A stretch of 34,530 nucleotides of DNA from a virus. The stretch spans positions 1 to 34,530 of IMG/VR virus record IMGVR_UViG_3300030012_002147; one strand, 5' to 3'. Position numbers and translations under genes: made by a program. Each line of letters opens with the position of its first letter. The first letter of the stretch is position 1. Shown here piece after piece: positions 21,694 through 28,848 of the stretch. The notes beneath the pieces were generated by a model, which saw only the letters and a list, made by a program, of their open reading frames with translations, searched no databases and was not told the origin of the DNA.

Positions 21694-22457
21694 AGTTCGC
21701 AGCAAACACAAAAGATATTACAGAAGCATTGGAAAGCATTCAAGGAAAAGGTAAATACCTAACTTCATCAGGGTTTTCTAGTAATTCAATGGGTACTTAT
21801 GTTTATATGAATTTAGAAGGCCGTATTCTTAATCTTTGGAATGGAGATGCAACCTTTGGAATGAATATTACATTACAAGTTTTAGGTGCAGAAGATGGAG
21901 AGTTTATTTGTGATACGCAAGTTATTCTACCATATCTCAAAAAGTTTGGAGATATGACTTTGTTTGAGGGAGAAGATTTTCTTAAGATTTCTTCTGATAA
22001 TAAAACTGCATCTGTTTCAAGGGTTGTTAATCATCCAAATATGACAGTATTGACTCGACTTAATACTATGCTTGAACATATTTCTTATGACGAAGGAATA
22101 GAAACCTTGCCTAAATTTGGTAGTTCTAATTTTGAAGGTGCTTTTACATTAGAACAATCAGTATTTGCAGATTGTATTTCATCTTGCGAATTAGCAAAGC
22201 ATGGTGCATATAAGTTGGATTATGATGGAACTTCCGTTGAGTTTTCAACGGGTTCTACTATTCAGAATAAATACAAAGAAACAATTACTCCTGACCAGAA
22301 TACAGGAGAACCTGCAACATTAGAATTTAGTGGGCCACTACATAAATTCTTTCCAAAGAAATCAAAAATTAATTTCTATGTGAAAGATGAGTTTCCGCTA
22401 CTTCTTGTTTCAGAAGATAGAAAATTAGTAAAAGCACCGTTCACATCGGGGAATTAA
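21690..22457 (+). CDS. pcn: DNA sliding clamp (PCNA)
   Basis: The protein has 255 residues. TTG 21690 overlaps the previous stop as TTGA, with GCAGGAGGGAAAGA giving good spacing. It forms a ring that tethers polymerase and other factors to DNA. The two-domain beta-rich pattern is clear: KFAANTKDITEALESI, GEFICDTQVILPYLKKFGDM in the first domain, FEGAFTLEQSVFADCISSCE in the second, ATLEFSGPLHKFFPKKSKI and a final strand DEFPLLLVSEDRKLVKAPF where PCNA has 'PL.i.......y.lAP'. The length fits archaeal PCNA (about 245-250). Clients in this window with PIP boxes are the PolB C-terminal half and the RFC-L-like protein. Confidence 0.86.
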   Translation: MKFAANTKDITEALESIQGKGKYLTSSGFSSNSMGTYVYMNLEGRILNLWNGDATFGMNITLQVLGAEDGEFICDTQVILPYLKKFGDMTLFEGEDFLKISSDNKTASVSRVVNHPNMTVLTRLNTMLEHISYDEGIETLPKFGSSNFEGAFTLEQSVFADCISSCELAKHGAYKLDYDGTSVEFSTGSTIQNKYKETITPDQNTGEPATLEFSGPLHKFFPKKSKINFYVKDEFPLLLVSEDRKLVKAPFTSGN

Positions 22458-22458
22458 A

Positions 22459-24114
22459 ATGATAATTAGTGCGTTAGATAATGGAAAAACAATTTATACT
22501 TCATGGAGAAACGGAAAAGAGAAGGTAGAACAGGTTATAAATTTTATACCTTATTTCTATATCTCAGTAAATTCAAAGCGACCAACTTCATACAAACCTT
22601 CAAAGTTTATTGAAAGGGATTTTGTCTATGAAGAAGGAGATTGGTATAATCTTGAAGGAACGAAACTTATTCGTGTATATGTTGAATCTGCTAAAGATAT
22701 TAAAATTGCAAAGAAGAGTTTTCTTCAAACATATGAAGCGGATGTTCCTTTAACATTTAGATACGCAGTAGACACTTTAGGTTCTTTGCCTGAATATAAA
22801 ATGCGTAAATGGTATTGGGATATGGAATGGCAACAAGGTGGACAATATCACGATTGTATTACTACTATTGTAATGTATGATAATTATGATGAAAGATACT
22901 ATCAGTGGGTGTGGTTTCCAGAAAATACTCAACCTAATCTTGCTGTAAATTTTGATACAACCTTTATCTTTGAAAATGAAAAAGATATGATTGAAAACTT
23001 TATGCAAACAATTCAAGAAAAAAATCCAGATATGCTTATTTCATGGTTTGGTAATTTTGCTGATGTTCCGAAACTACTTGAGCGAGCGTGTGCTTTGGGT
23101 CTGAATCCCTTAGTAATATCTCCTGTAAGCGAAGTAAGGGGTGTTGTATCAACGAAGAACGGTCATAAATTCCTTTACAGTGAAAAGGGGTTCGGGAGTA
23201 TCGAACAGCCCATCAAGGGGCGCATTACCCTCAATTTAGACATGGCCTTTGAACGTCAATGGAATGACTCACAAAGAGGTACTTTACCTTCATTGAGTTT
23301 AGATTATGTATCTGAATTAGTTCTTAATCGAAAGAAACTAGTTTCGGAAAAGTTTCCTGACCCTAACGAGTTTTATCGTAGGGCGTGGTTAGAAGATACT
23401 CAAACATATTTGAAGTATGCTTTGATTGATGTTGAACTAATGGTAGAATTGGATGAATTAAATTATTGTAGTGAAGCAATTATCGCACTACAAAGATTAT
23501 TGATTGCACCCTTTGATGCTTGTTTTTATGCTAGTCATATGGGTTCAATTTATTTTATGCGTAATGCTACATGGATTGCACCAACAGGTGAAAAGGTAGA
23601 GAAGCGTCAAGAATATGATGGTGCTATGATTTATGACCCATTAAGTGAAGGAACAAATGGATTGCATCTTAATGTTGCTGCTTTTGATTTTGCTGGTCTT
23701 TATCCCAGTATGATGATTGCTAGAAACATTTCATGGGAAACTAAATCAGAAAAACCAACAGAGTTTGGAGTAAATATCTTAACACCAAGAGATTTCAGTA
23801 TTACTGATAGAGAACAAATGCTCTATTATAAGACAGATGAATTGGGTCTTCTGCCAAGAGCAGTTCTTGAATTAAAAGAATTAAGAAATGAATACAAGCG
23901 TCTTATGAAAGAAGCAAGAGAGAATGATGATAAAAATGAATATGTCAAGTGGTATAACAATCAAATGGCAGTAAAGCGATTAATGGCCTCTTTTTATGGA
24001 ATTGTCGCTTTTCAAGGATTTGGTTGGGCTGATGTAGATTTAGCCGCTAGTATTACTGCTAGTGCAAGAGAAGCAATTCGTTTAGCCGCATTTAAAGCAA
24101 AGGAGATGGAATGA
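22459..24114 (+). CDS. polB: DNA polymerase B, N-terminal part (exonuclease, motifs A and B)
   Basis: The part has 551 residues. It carries the 3'-5' proofreading exonuclease: WYWDMEWQ (Exo I, Asp121/Glu123), DMLISWFGNFADVPKL (Exo II) and YLKYALIDVELMVEL (Exo III). It also has polymerase motif A FDFAGLYPSMM (Asp410) and motif B KRLMASFYG (506-514, with Ala where most enzymes have Asn). It stops at SAREAIRLAAFKAKEME, just before the catalytic motif C, which is encoded at 25412. If rejoined, KEME would run directly into KVVYGHTDS with nothing missing. The HNH gene starts immediately after the stop. The two parts presumably assemble as a heterodimer, as in Methanothermobacter PolB1/PolB2. Confidence 0.92.
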   Translation: MIISALDNGKTIYTSWRNGKEKVEQVINFIPYFYISVNSKRPTSYKPSKFIERDFVYEEGDWYNLEGTKLIRVYVESAKDIKIAKKSFLQTYEADVPLTFRYAVDTLGSLPEYKMRKWYWDMEWQQGGQYHDCITTIVMYDNYDERYYQWVWFPENTQPNLAVNFDTTFIFENEKDMIENFMQTIQEKNPDMLISWFGNFADVPKLLERACALGLNPLVISPVSEVRGVVSTKNGHKFLYSEKGFGSIEQPIKGRITLNLDMAFERQWNDSQRGTLPSLSLDYVSELVLNRKKLVSEKFPDPNEFYRRAWLEDTQTYLKYALIDVELMVELDELNYCSEAIIALQRLLIAPFDACFYASHMGSIYFMRNATWIAPTGEKVEKRQEYDGAMIYDPLSEGTNGLHLNVAAFDFAGLYPSMMIARNISWETKSEKPTEFGVNILTPRDFSITDREQMLYYKTDELGLLPRAVLELKELRNEYKRLMKEARENDDKNEYVKWYNNQMAVKRLMASFYGIVAFQGFGWADVDLAASITASAREAIRLAAFKAKEME

Positions 24115-24738
24115 ATGGGAAAAAGGTCAATACCAATCAAAAAAACGATATACAATTATTGGGAAAAAAGCCCACTAAAATCAGTTTTAAACGAGCAAGC
24201 GTTTGACGGAAATAACAATAGATGTATGGCTTGTGGTGCAGAAGCAAATATAGACCGAGCGCATATTGTTTCTCGATTTTATGGAGGTTCAAACAATCCA
24301 TCAAATATCCATTGTTTATGTCAAATTTGTCATAAATTAAGTGAAAATTTAGAAGGACATGATTATTGGTTATGGGTTGCCTTAAAATCAAAATTGTTTT
24401 CTTATGGAACAGATATGACATATGAAATGGATTACAAATCATCAAAAGACAAAACTCTTGTTCCGTATTATACGGAATTTGAATATCCTATTAAACTAAA
24501 GAAGTATTATAGAGAATATACACAACTATCTTTGCTTGAAGGGTGGACGGGAAGAAGTGCTTTATGTTACCTATATCTAGCAAGATGCTTACCTAATGAA
24601 TTGGATATAAGTTATCCTAACTTATCAGATATAGAAGAAGTTTTAGAATATAATTCAGAATTACATGATTATATTACTGTTATTAAAAAAGCAGAAGAGG
24701 TGATAAAATGGGAAGAAGTGCAGGAAATCACAGAATAA
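24115..24738 (+). CDS. HNH homing-type endonuclease inside the split polymerase
   Basis: The protein has 207 residues, with ATG 24115 directly after the PolB stop and AAGGAGATGG as the ribosome site. The HNH core lies at residues 37-73: CMACG, IDRAHIVSRFYGG (His50), NNPSNIHCLCQICHK (Asn64, His73), with two CxxC pairs holding a structural zinc. The remaining 130 residues are helical and probably give DNA specificity. HNH enzymes found freestanding in split genes usually cut the intact allele, spreading the insertion. Here the natural target would be an uninterrupted PolB gene at the motif B-C junction. Confidence 0.87.
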   Translation: MGKRSIPIKKTIYNYWEKSPLKSVLNEQAFDGNNNRCMACGAEANIDRAHIVSRFYGGSNNPSNIHCLCQICHKLSENLEGHDYWLWVALKSKLFSYGTDMTYEMDYKSSKDKTLVPYYTEFEYPIKLKKYYREYTQLSLLEGWTGRSALCYLYLARCLPNELDISYPNLSDIEEVLEYNSELHDYITVIKKAEEVIKWEEVQEITE

Positions 24739-24968
24739 AAAAGAAGTTGATTGAGTCACTAAAACAACTTGAAAACCCCGATGAATTCCAAATTAGCGAA
24801 ATAATCTCTTTTTATGAAAGAGAGCATGGGAGAACTTATAAAGTGAATCGCTTAACATCTCTTTTGAAGCCATACGCTTTCCCTGTTGGAAACAGGTCAA
24901 GAACAAGTCATTGGACAGTAAAAGGAAAATGGAGGCATATTTATGAAGAAGAAAATTGTAACAGTTGA
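24708..24968 (+). CDS. Possible winged-helix protein in the PolB insert (86 aa)
   Basis: ATG 24708 follows AGAGGTGATAAA and overlaps the HNH gene by 31 bases. A basic N-terminal helix is followed by EFQISEIISFYEREHGRTYK, VNRLTSLLKPY as a recognition-type helix and RSRTSHWTVKGKW as a wing. This fits a winged-helix DNA-binding fold. It could regulate transcription or partner the HNH enzyme. The layout is similar to the protein at 12236. Confidence 0.55.
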   Translation: MGRSAGNHRIKKKLIESLKQLENPDEFQISEIISFYEREHGRTYKVNRLTSLLKPYAFPVGNRSRTSHWTVKGKWRHIYEEENCNS

Positions 24969-25107
24969 AGTATCTTATGATACAGAAGAAACATGGGATA
25001 TTACTTTACAAGAAGTAAAAGAATTATTTCAGATGATGAACAATCTCAAAAGGAACGCTATTATTACAAGGATAAGTGAAGAGAATGATGATGGACAAAA
25101 CCAATGA
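24943..25107 (+). CDS. Small protein in the PolB insert (54 aa)
   Basis: ATG 24943 follows GGAGGCATATTT inside the end of the previous gene. The first half is a beta hairpin-like stretch (KKKIVTVEVSYDTEETWDIT), the rest a helix. It overlaps the next small gene. No family is recognised; support is the ribosome site and tight packing. Confidence 0.48.
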   Translation: MKKKIVTVEVSYDTEETWDITLQEVKELFQMMNNLKRNAIITRISEENDDGQNQ

Positions 25108-25216
25108 ACTTCTCGAAGAACTTCTTGCTATGATAGCAAAAAGCAATAAGATATTGATGATGGTAAATATCGTAAATATAATAACCATTATAACAATCGT
25201 AACGGTGATAGTATGA
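25088..25216 (+). CDS. Small membrane protein in the PolB insert (about 42 aa)
   Basis: ATG 25088 or the adjacent ATG 25091 follows AAGTGAAGAGA. TGA 25214-25216 overlaps the next ATG as ATGA. A polar helix (KTNELLEELLAMIAKSNK) is followed by a strongly hydrophobic C-terminal segment of about 20 residues (LMMVNIVNIITIITIVTVIV), a likely C-tail membrane anchor. The next gene encodes a coiled coil, so the two might act together. Function unknown. Confidence 0.48.
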   Translation: MMDKTNELLEELLAMIAKSNKILMMVNIVNIITIITIVTVIV

Positions 25217-25407
25217 GTAAAGAAATCAAAGAATTGAAAGCGGAAATAGCAAATCTAAAGCAAACAGTAAAGCGACTCGAAAATGAGTTGAATCTTCTCT
25301 ATGAAGAGAATACTACGTTTGTAGATTTATTAAAGGACATTAAAACAATCAAACAGGAATTGATGCAATACACTGATAATAAAATCTATTTTGAGAACGC
25401 ATGGTGA
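25213..25407 (+). CDS. Coiled-coil protein in the PolB insert (64 aa)
   Basis: It starts in an ATGA overlap. Residues 3-50 form a heptad-like coiled coil (EIKELKAEIANLKQTVKRLE and onward) and the C-terminus ends IYFENAW. The TGA lies inside the GGTGATACT ribosome site of the PolB C-terminal gene, so translation of the two is probably linked. No further homology is visible. Confidence 0.52.
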   Translation: MSKEIKELKAEIANLKQTVKRLENELNLLYEENTTFVDLLKDIKTIKQELMQYTDNKIYFENAW

Positions 25408-25411
25408 TACT

Positions 25412-26299
25412 ATGAAAGTAGTTTATGGGCATACAGATTCAATCTATGTTCAGATTGAATCTATTGAAAAGGCTGAATCATCAATCAAAGAGATTGAAGA
25501 ATCAGTCCGTGAACACTTTCCTAATGTATTGAATCTTGAACAACATCCTGTTGTTCTTGAATTTGAAAAGTATTTCTCAGCATTAGGTGTTGGTACAACA
25601 AAGAATAGAAATGCAGGTTTGGTATCTTGGGAGGATGGAGTTTGGCTCGATGAACCTAAATTCACAATGACTGGCTTTACTGCAAAGCGAGTTAGTGAAA
25701 CTAAACTTGCAAAAGAGGTACAAACAAATGTACTGAAAATGTGGGTAGAACAAAGAGATATGAAAGAAATTAACAAATACTTACATAAAAAGTACAATGA
25801 CGTCATCAATGGTAAAATCGAAAACAAAGAGATTATCAAGAGAAGTCGATTGCGTAAAGAAAGATTTGAGGTTAAATGCCCAGAATGCAGAAAGCAACAT
25901 CATTTAACTGAGTGTCTTAAAATTAAATGGTGCGATAAATGTGGAACTGAAACCAAATTCTTCTTAACAACTAAATACAAGAAACCCACAATCGGTTCGG
26001 GTATCGCAGGGGTTCTGTATGCTTGGGAAAAAGAAGATAAAACCTTTGATGATTCATATTTGTTTATGAAAGTACAAGGCGTTAATGATACTTATACGCA
26101 TCCTCTCACGAAGGAAAAAAGAGAAGTAGAGTTTGTTTCGGGAACCGTTTATGAAGATTTTAATAATTATATTCCCAACTATAAACACTACGCAGAAGAA
26201 GTGATAAACAAAGCAAAGCCTATTTACAAGGCGATGGAATGGGACATTTCTTCAATACGAACAGGAAAACTACAAATGAAATTAGACGAATGGTGGTAA
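25412..26299 (+). CDS. polB: DNA polymerase B, C-terminal part (motif C, thumb, PIP box)
   Basis: The part has 295 residues. ATG 25412 follows GGTGATACT; TTG 25391 is in frame but lies inside the upstream gene. It opens with motif C, VVYGHTDSIYV, where His7 replaces the first Asp of the usual DTDS while Asp9 is kept. KNRNAGLVSW follows, the KxY-type motif before the thumb. A zinc ribbon (Cys156, 159, 174, 177) interrupts the thumb, which most family B polymerases lack. The C-terminus QMKLDEWW (288-295) is a canonical PIP box for PCNA. Polymerase activity needs this part plus the protein at 22459. Confidence 0.9.
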   Translation: MKVVYGHTDSIYVQIESIEKAESSIKEIEESVREHFPNVLNLEQHPVVLEFEKYFSALGVGTTKNRNAGLVSWEDGVWLDEPKFTMTGFTAKRVSETKLAKEVQTNVLKMWVEQRDMKEINKYLHKKYNDVINGKIENKEIIKRSRLRKERFEVKCPECRKQHHLTECLKIKWCDKCGTETKFFLTTKYKKPTIGSGIAGVLYAWEKEDKTFDDSYLFMKVQGVNDTYTHPLTKEKREVEFVSGTVYEDFNNYIPNYKHYAEEVINKAKPIYKAMEWDISSIRTGKLQMKLDEWW

Positions 26300-26300
26300 A

Positions 26301-26474
26301 ATGAAAAAAGATAATTTAGATAAAATAAGAGAAAAATGGATTTATGAATATGGTAAGTTTCAATTAACTGTTAAAGAAGATGTGTCCTTTGAGGATTTTC
26401 TTCTTTGGCATGTTGATATGTTAGAGGGTGAATATCAAGCATTTATTGATGAGGTGAAGAAGAATGAACGATGA
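26301..26474 (+). CDS. Small acidic protein (57 aa)
   Basis: ATG 26301 follows GGTGGTAAA right after the polymerase stop. The protein is helical with a Trp/Phe-rich core (FEDFLLWHVDML) and ends KKNER, overlapping the nuclease gene start by 11 bases. No cysteine or motif is seen. Function unknown. Confidence 0.52.
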   Translation: MKKDNLDKIREKWIYEYGKFQLTVKEDVSFEDFLLWHVDMLEGEYQAFIDEVKKNER

Positions 26475-27369
26475 TGAAAGATATAATGCGGTGATTTCCT
26501 CGATGAGAGAGTTCACCTACCAATGGAAACCTGAAAATTATGATGACCCTTCACAACCAATCTTGAAAATAACAAAGTCTTCTTTGGGTTCTTTCGATTG
26601 GTGTCCGAAAAAATACGACTTTTCTTACATCCAAAGATTGCCTCAAGACCAAACGGAGGCTATGCTAAAGGGAACAGTATTGCACAATCATAGAGAGAAC
26701 TTTTTCAATGACTTCGATATTGAGAAGGCATCAAAGATGAACAATAGTGAAATTTTAGAATACTGCACAGGATTAATGCCCGTTGATGAGTATTATGATA
26801 TTTCAGTAACAGTAGCATCGCTTGAAGCACAGCGATTTATTGAAGCAAAGTCAGAAGATAAGATAGAAGAATATTTGCCAGTTTGTAATGAAGGAATGTT
26901 TGATGCTGAAATTACAATCCCTGCAAACATCAATCCAAAGTTTCCTCTTCAAAGGGATTATGTAATTCACATTCAAGGAATCATTGACCGAATTTTTAGA
27001 GAGAATGGAGGACTCGTTCCCTTTGAATATAAAACTGGTCTTTGGAAAGATTACAAAACAACTTCAATGAGAAAAGAAATGGCGTTTTATGAATTACTTA
27101 TCGAGAATGCAGCCGATGAAGTTATGATTAAGAATGGTCTTGACCCAAATGATAAAGTAACTCACTGGGGTTGGTATTATCCAGCATCAAATTACATTTA
27201 TGCAGAAGAGAGAAAAAAGAGGTCTATGACTTCTGTGATGAATAATATCGCTAAATTGATTCATCACTATGAAAGAAACACATTTCCTACTAAGTTCTTT
27301 TACAAAACTTGCGCTCATTGCTCTTACTTTGGTATTTGTGATGCAGCACAAGAAGATTCATGGGTGTGA
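26464..27369 (+). CDS. PD-(D/E)XK nuclease with iron-sulfur cluster (Cas4/AddB-like)
   Basis: The protein has 301 residues, with ATG 26464 after GAGGTGAAGA. LGSFDWCPKKYDFSY (Cys47) begins the domain. LKGTVLHNHREN supplies the conserved His, HIQGIIDRIF the catalytic Asp, VPFEYKTG the E-x-K pair and KEMAFYELLI the motif that follows. The C-terminus has CAHCSYFGIC (Cys283, 286, 292). With Cys47 these make the 4Fe-4S set of Cas4 and AddB type nucleases. Such enzymes resect or process DNA ends. No CRISPR array or cas1 is near, so a role in viral recombination or replication is more likely than spacer acquisition. Confidence 0.87.
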   Translation: MNDDERYNAVISSMREFTYQWKPENYDDPSQPILKITKSSLGSFDWCPKKYDFSYIQRLPQDQTEAMLKGTVLHNHRENFFNDFDIEKASKMNNSEILEYCTGLMPVDEYYDISVTVASLEAQRFIEAKSEDKIEEYLPVCNEGMFDAEITIPANINPKFPLQRDYVIHIQGIIDRIFRENGGLVPFEYKTGLWKDYKTTSMRKEMAFYELLIENAADEVMIKNGLDPNDKVTHWGWYYPASNYIYAEERKKRSMTSVMNNIAKLIHHYERNTFPTKFFYKTCAHCSYFGICDAAQEDSWV

Positions 27370-27373
27370 TAAT

Positions 27374-27538
27374 ATGAGAAAAACATTAGTTGCAAGAGAT
27401 AAGATTGTAGAATATAAAATCGAACTGAAGGATTTGTATGACCAAATGAAGTTTAATTACCAACCGCCTTTGTCGTTTAGTGATTTTCTTATTATGAAGA
27501 TAATGACTATGGAGGTAGAAAATGAAAGAAGTAATTGA
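27374..27538 (+). CDS. Small helical protein (54 aa)
   Basis: ATG 27374 after GGTGTGATAAT is preferred to an upstream in-frame start at 27269 inside the nuclease gene. The protein is helical and charged, with IVEYKIELKDLYDQMKF and a hydrophobic SFSDFLIMKIMTME stretch. It overlaps the next gene by 17 bases. Function unknown. Confidence 0.52.
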   Translation: MRKTLVARDKIVEYKIELKDLYDQMKFNYQPPLSFSDFLIMKIMTMEVENERSN

Positions 27539-27893
27539 AGCAAAAGTAAAAGTAAGGACTTGGACATTCAATGAAATATCAAATCTGATGGTAACGATTG
27601 AAAGCCTATCAAATGAAATCTATTCAGAAATGAATCTGATAGAAAGATTCGATATGGTCAAAGAAACAAAAATCAATGATAGTATGGTTGGTTACTACTA
27701 TGCTGATATATTGAGAGAGATGTGCCTTACACATATTAAAGCAGAAGTAGCAGGAACAATAAAAGATATGCTGAATACAGCAACAGTAAATTTTGGAGGG
27801 ATAAATAATGAAGTTTCCGAGAGCAGTTTGGGCGGGAAGTCACCTGAAAAACGCAAGACAAATGAAAAGAAGAATAGTTCTAACGAAGAATGA
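27522..27893 (+). CDS. Hypothetical protein overlapping primase start (123 aa)
   Basis: ATG 27522 follows GGAGGTAGAAA. The first 95 residues are helical (EISNLMVTIESLSNEIYSEM, YYADILREMCLTHIKAEVAG). The last 29, in a second frame over the primase start, are Ser/Lys/Asn-rich and look disordered. The 86-base overlap is unusually long for this genome. A primase accessory role is possible from position only. Confidence 0.52.
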   Translation: MKEVIEAKVKVRTWTFNEISNLMVTIESLSNEIYSEMNLIERFDMVKETKINDSMVGYYYADILREMCLTHIKAEVAGTIKDMLNTATVNFGGINNEVSESSLGGKSPEKRKTNEKKNSSNEE

Positions 27894-28848
27894 TTATATT
27901 CAATTCGTCAAAGATTACAACAATAAGATGAATGTATATACAACTGTATATGATTTTAAGCATTTTAGTGAAACAGCACCAATTGATTCTTCTGTAATTA
28001 GAAACAGAATATTCTTAGACTTTGATGGACATAATGATGACCTTGACAAAGCATACCGTGATGTTAAAATAATTATGAACTGGGTTATGGAGAATGACAT
28101 CATGCATACTTTATTCTTTTCTGGAAGAGGTTTTCATTTATTTTTAGATGGTGAAGAAACTCAGGACATTCGAGATATACAGGCTTATTTTAAAGTTATC
28201 AAAAATATCTTAAAAGAAAAAGTAGGCGATGATAATACATTAGATGATAGGGTTGGACAAATTACTCGTTTAAGGAGAGTTCCGAATACTGTTAATATGT
28301 CATCTTCAGATAAGAATGGTAACTCTCTTTTCTGCATTCCTTTGTTATATGATGACCTTAATTTAAGTCTTGAAGATATTATTTTGTTAGCATCTAAACC
28401 TAGAAGTATTCCTTTCAGAAAGGTCGGCAATACAAAGGTCAAGTTTCCCGAACAACCCCCCATTGAAGCGGTTGAAGGGGAAGTTAGCGTACCGTTCTAT
28501 GAAGGAAAACTTCCAATGTTGCCGTGTTTGCATAACGCAGTAATGACGGAGAATCCTTCACATTTAGCGAGAGCATATCTTGTATCTTGGTATCGAGATT
28601 TATTGACTTTGCGAACTAATCTTACTTCATTGGAAGAAAAGAATAAAGTTTTAGATATGGTTGTTGAAGAGATTAAATCTATTGCTGAAAATAATGATGA
28701 AGTCTGGTTAGACTGGGATGAAGGACAAACACGCAAACATGCACGTTTTACGGTGCATGGTAATTACAAAACTCCTTCTTGTGATAAACTTATTTCAGAA
28801 GGATATTGCATAGGTAAATGTTGGAGGTTTCCAAATGTTGATAATTGA
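27808..28848 (+). CDS. Archaeo-eukaryotic primase, PriS-like core fused to PriL-like Cys domain
   Basis: The protein has 346 residues, with ATG 27808 after GGAGGGATAAATA. The N-terminal AEP catalytic core has RIFLDFDGH (Asp71, Asp73, metal ligands) and FFSGRGFHLFL (105-113, the SxGRGxH motif with His110). TRLRRVPNTVN is the third conserved segment. The C-terminus resembles the iron-sulfur domain of the large primase subunit PriL: MLPCLHNAV (Cys240), PSHLARAYLVSWY, and TPSCDKLISEGYCIGKCW (Cys325, 334, 338). In cells these lie on two proteins. It makes primers for the split PolB. The order with the helicase and nuclease genes suggests one replication transcript. Confidence 0.87.
   Translation: MKFPRAVWAGSHLKNARQMKRRIVLTKNDYIQFVKDYNNKMNVYTTVYDFKHFSETAPIDSSVIRNRIFLDFDGHNDDLDKAYRDVKIIMNWVMENDIMHTLFFSGRGFHLFLDGEETQDIRDIQAYFKVIKNILKEKVGDDNTLDDRVGQITRLRRVPNTVNMSSSDKNGNSLFCIPLLYDDLNLSLEDIILLASKPRSIPFRKVGNTKVKFPEQPPIEAVEGEVSVPFYEGKLPMLPCLHNAVMTENPSHLARAYLVSWYRDLLTLRTNLTSLEEKNKVLDMVVEEIKSIAENNDEVWLDWDEGQTRKHARFTVHGNYKTPSCDKLISEGYCIGKCWRFPNVDN

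Noticed and set aside
24112-25414. Group I intron or intein explanation for the polymerase interruption
   Set aside because: Both parts have their own ribosome site and start or stop codon. The insert has several coupled ORFs, and no intein splice residues (Cys/Ser start, His-Asn end) occur at the junctions. An RNA intron cannot be fully excluded without transcript data.
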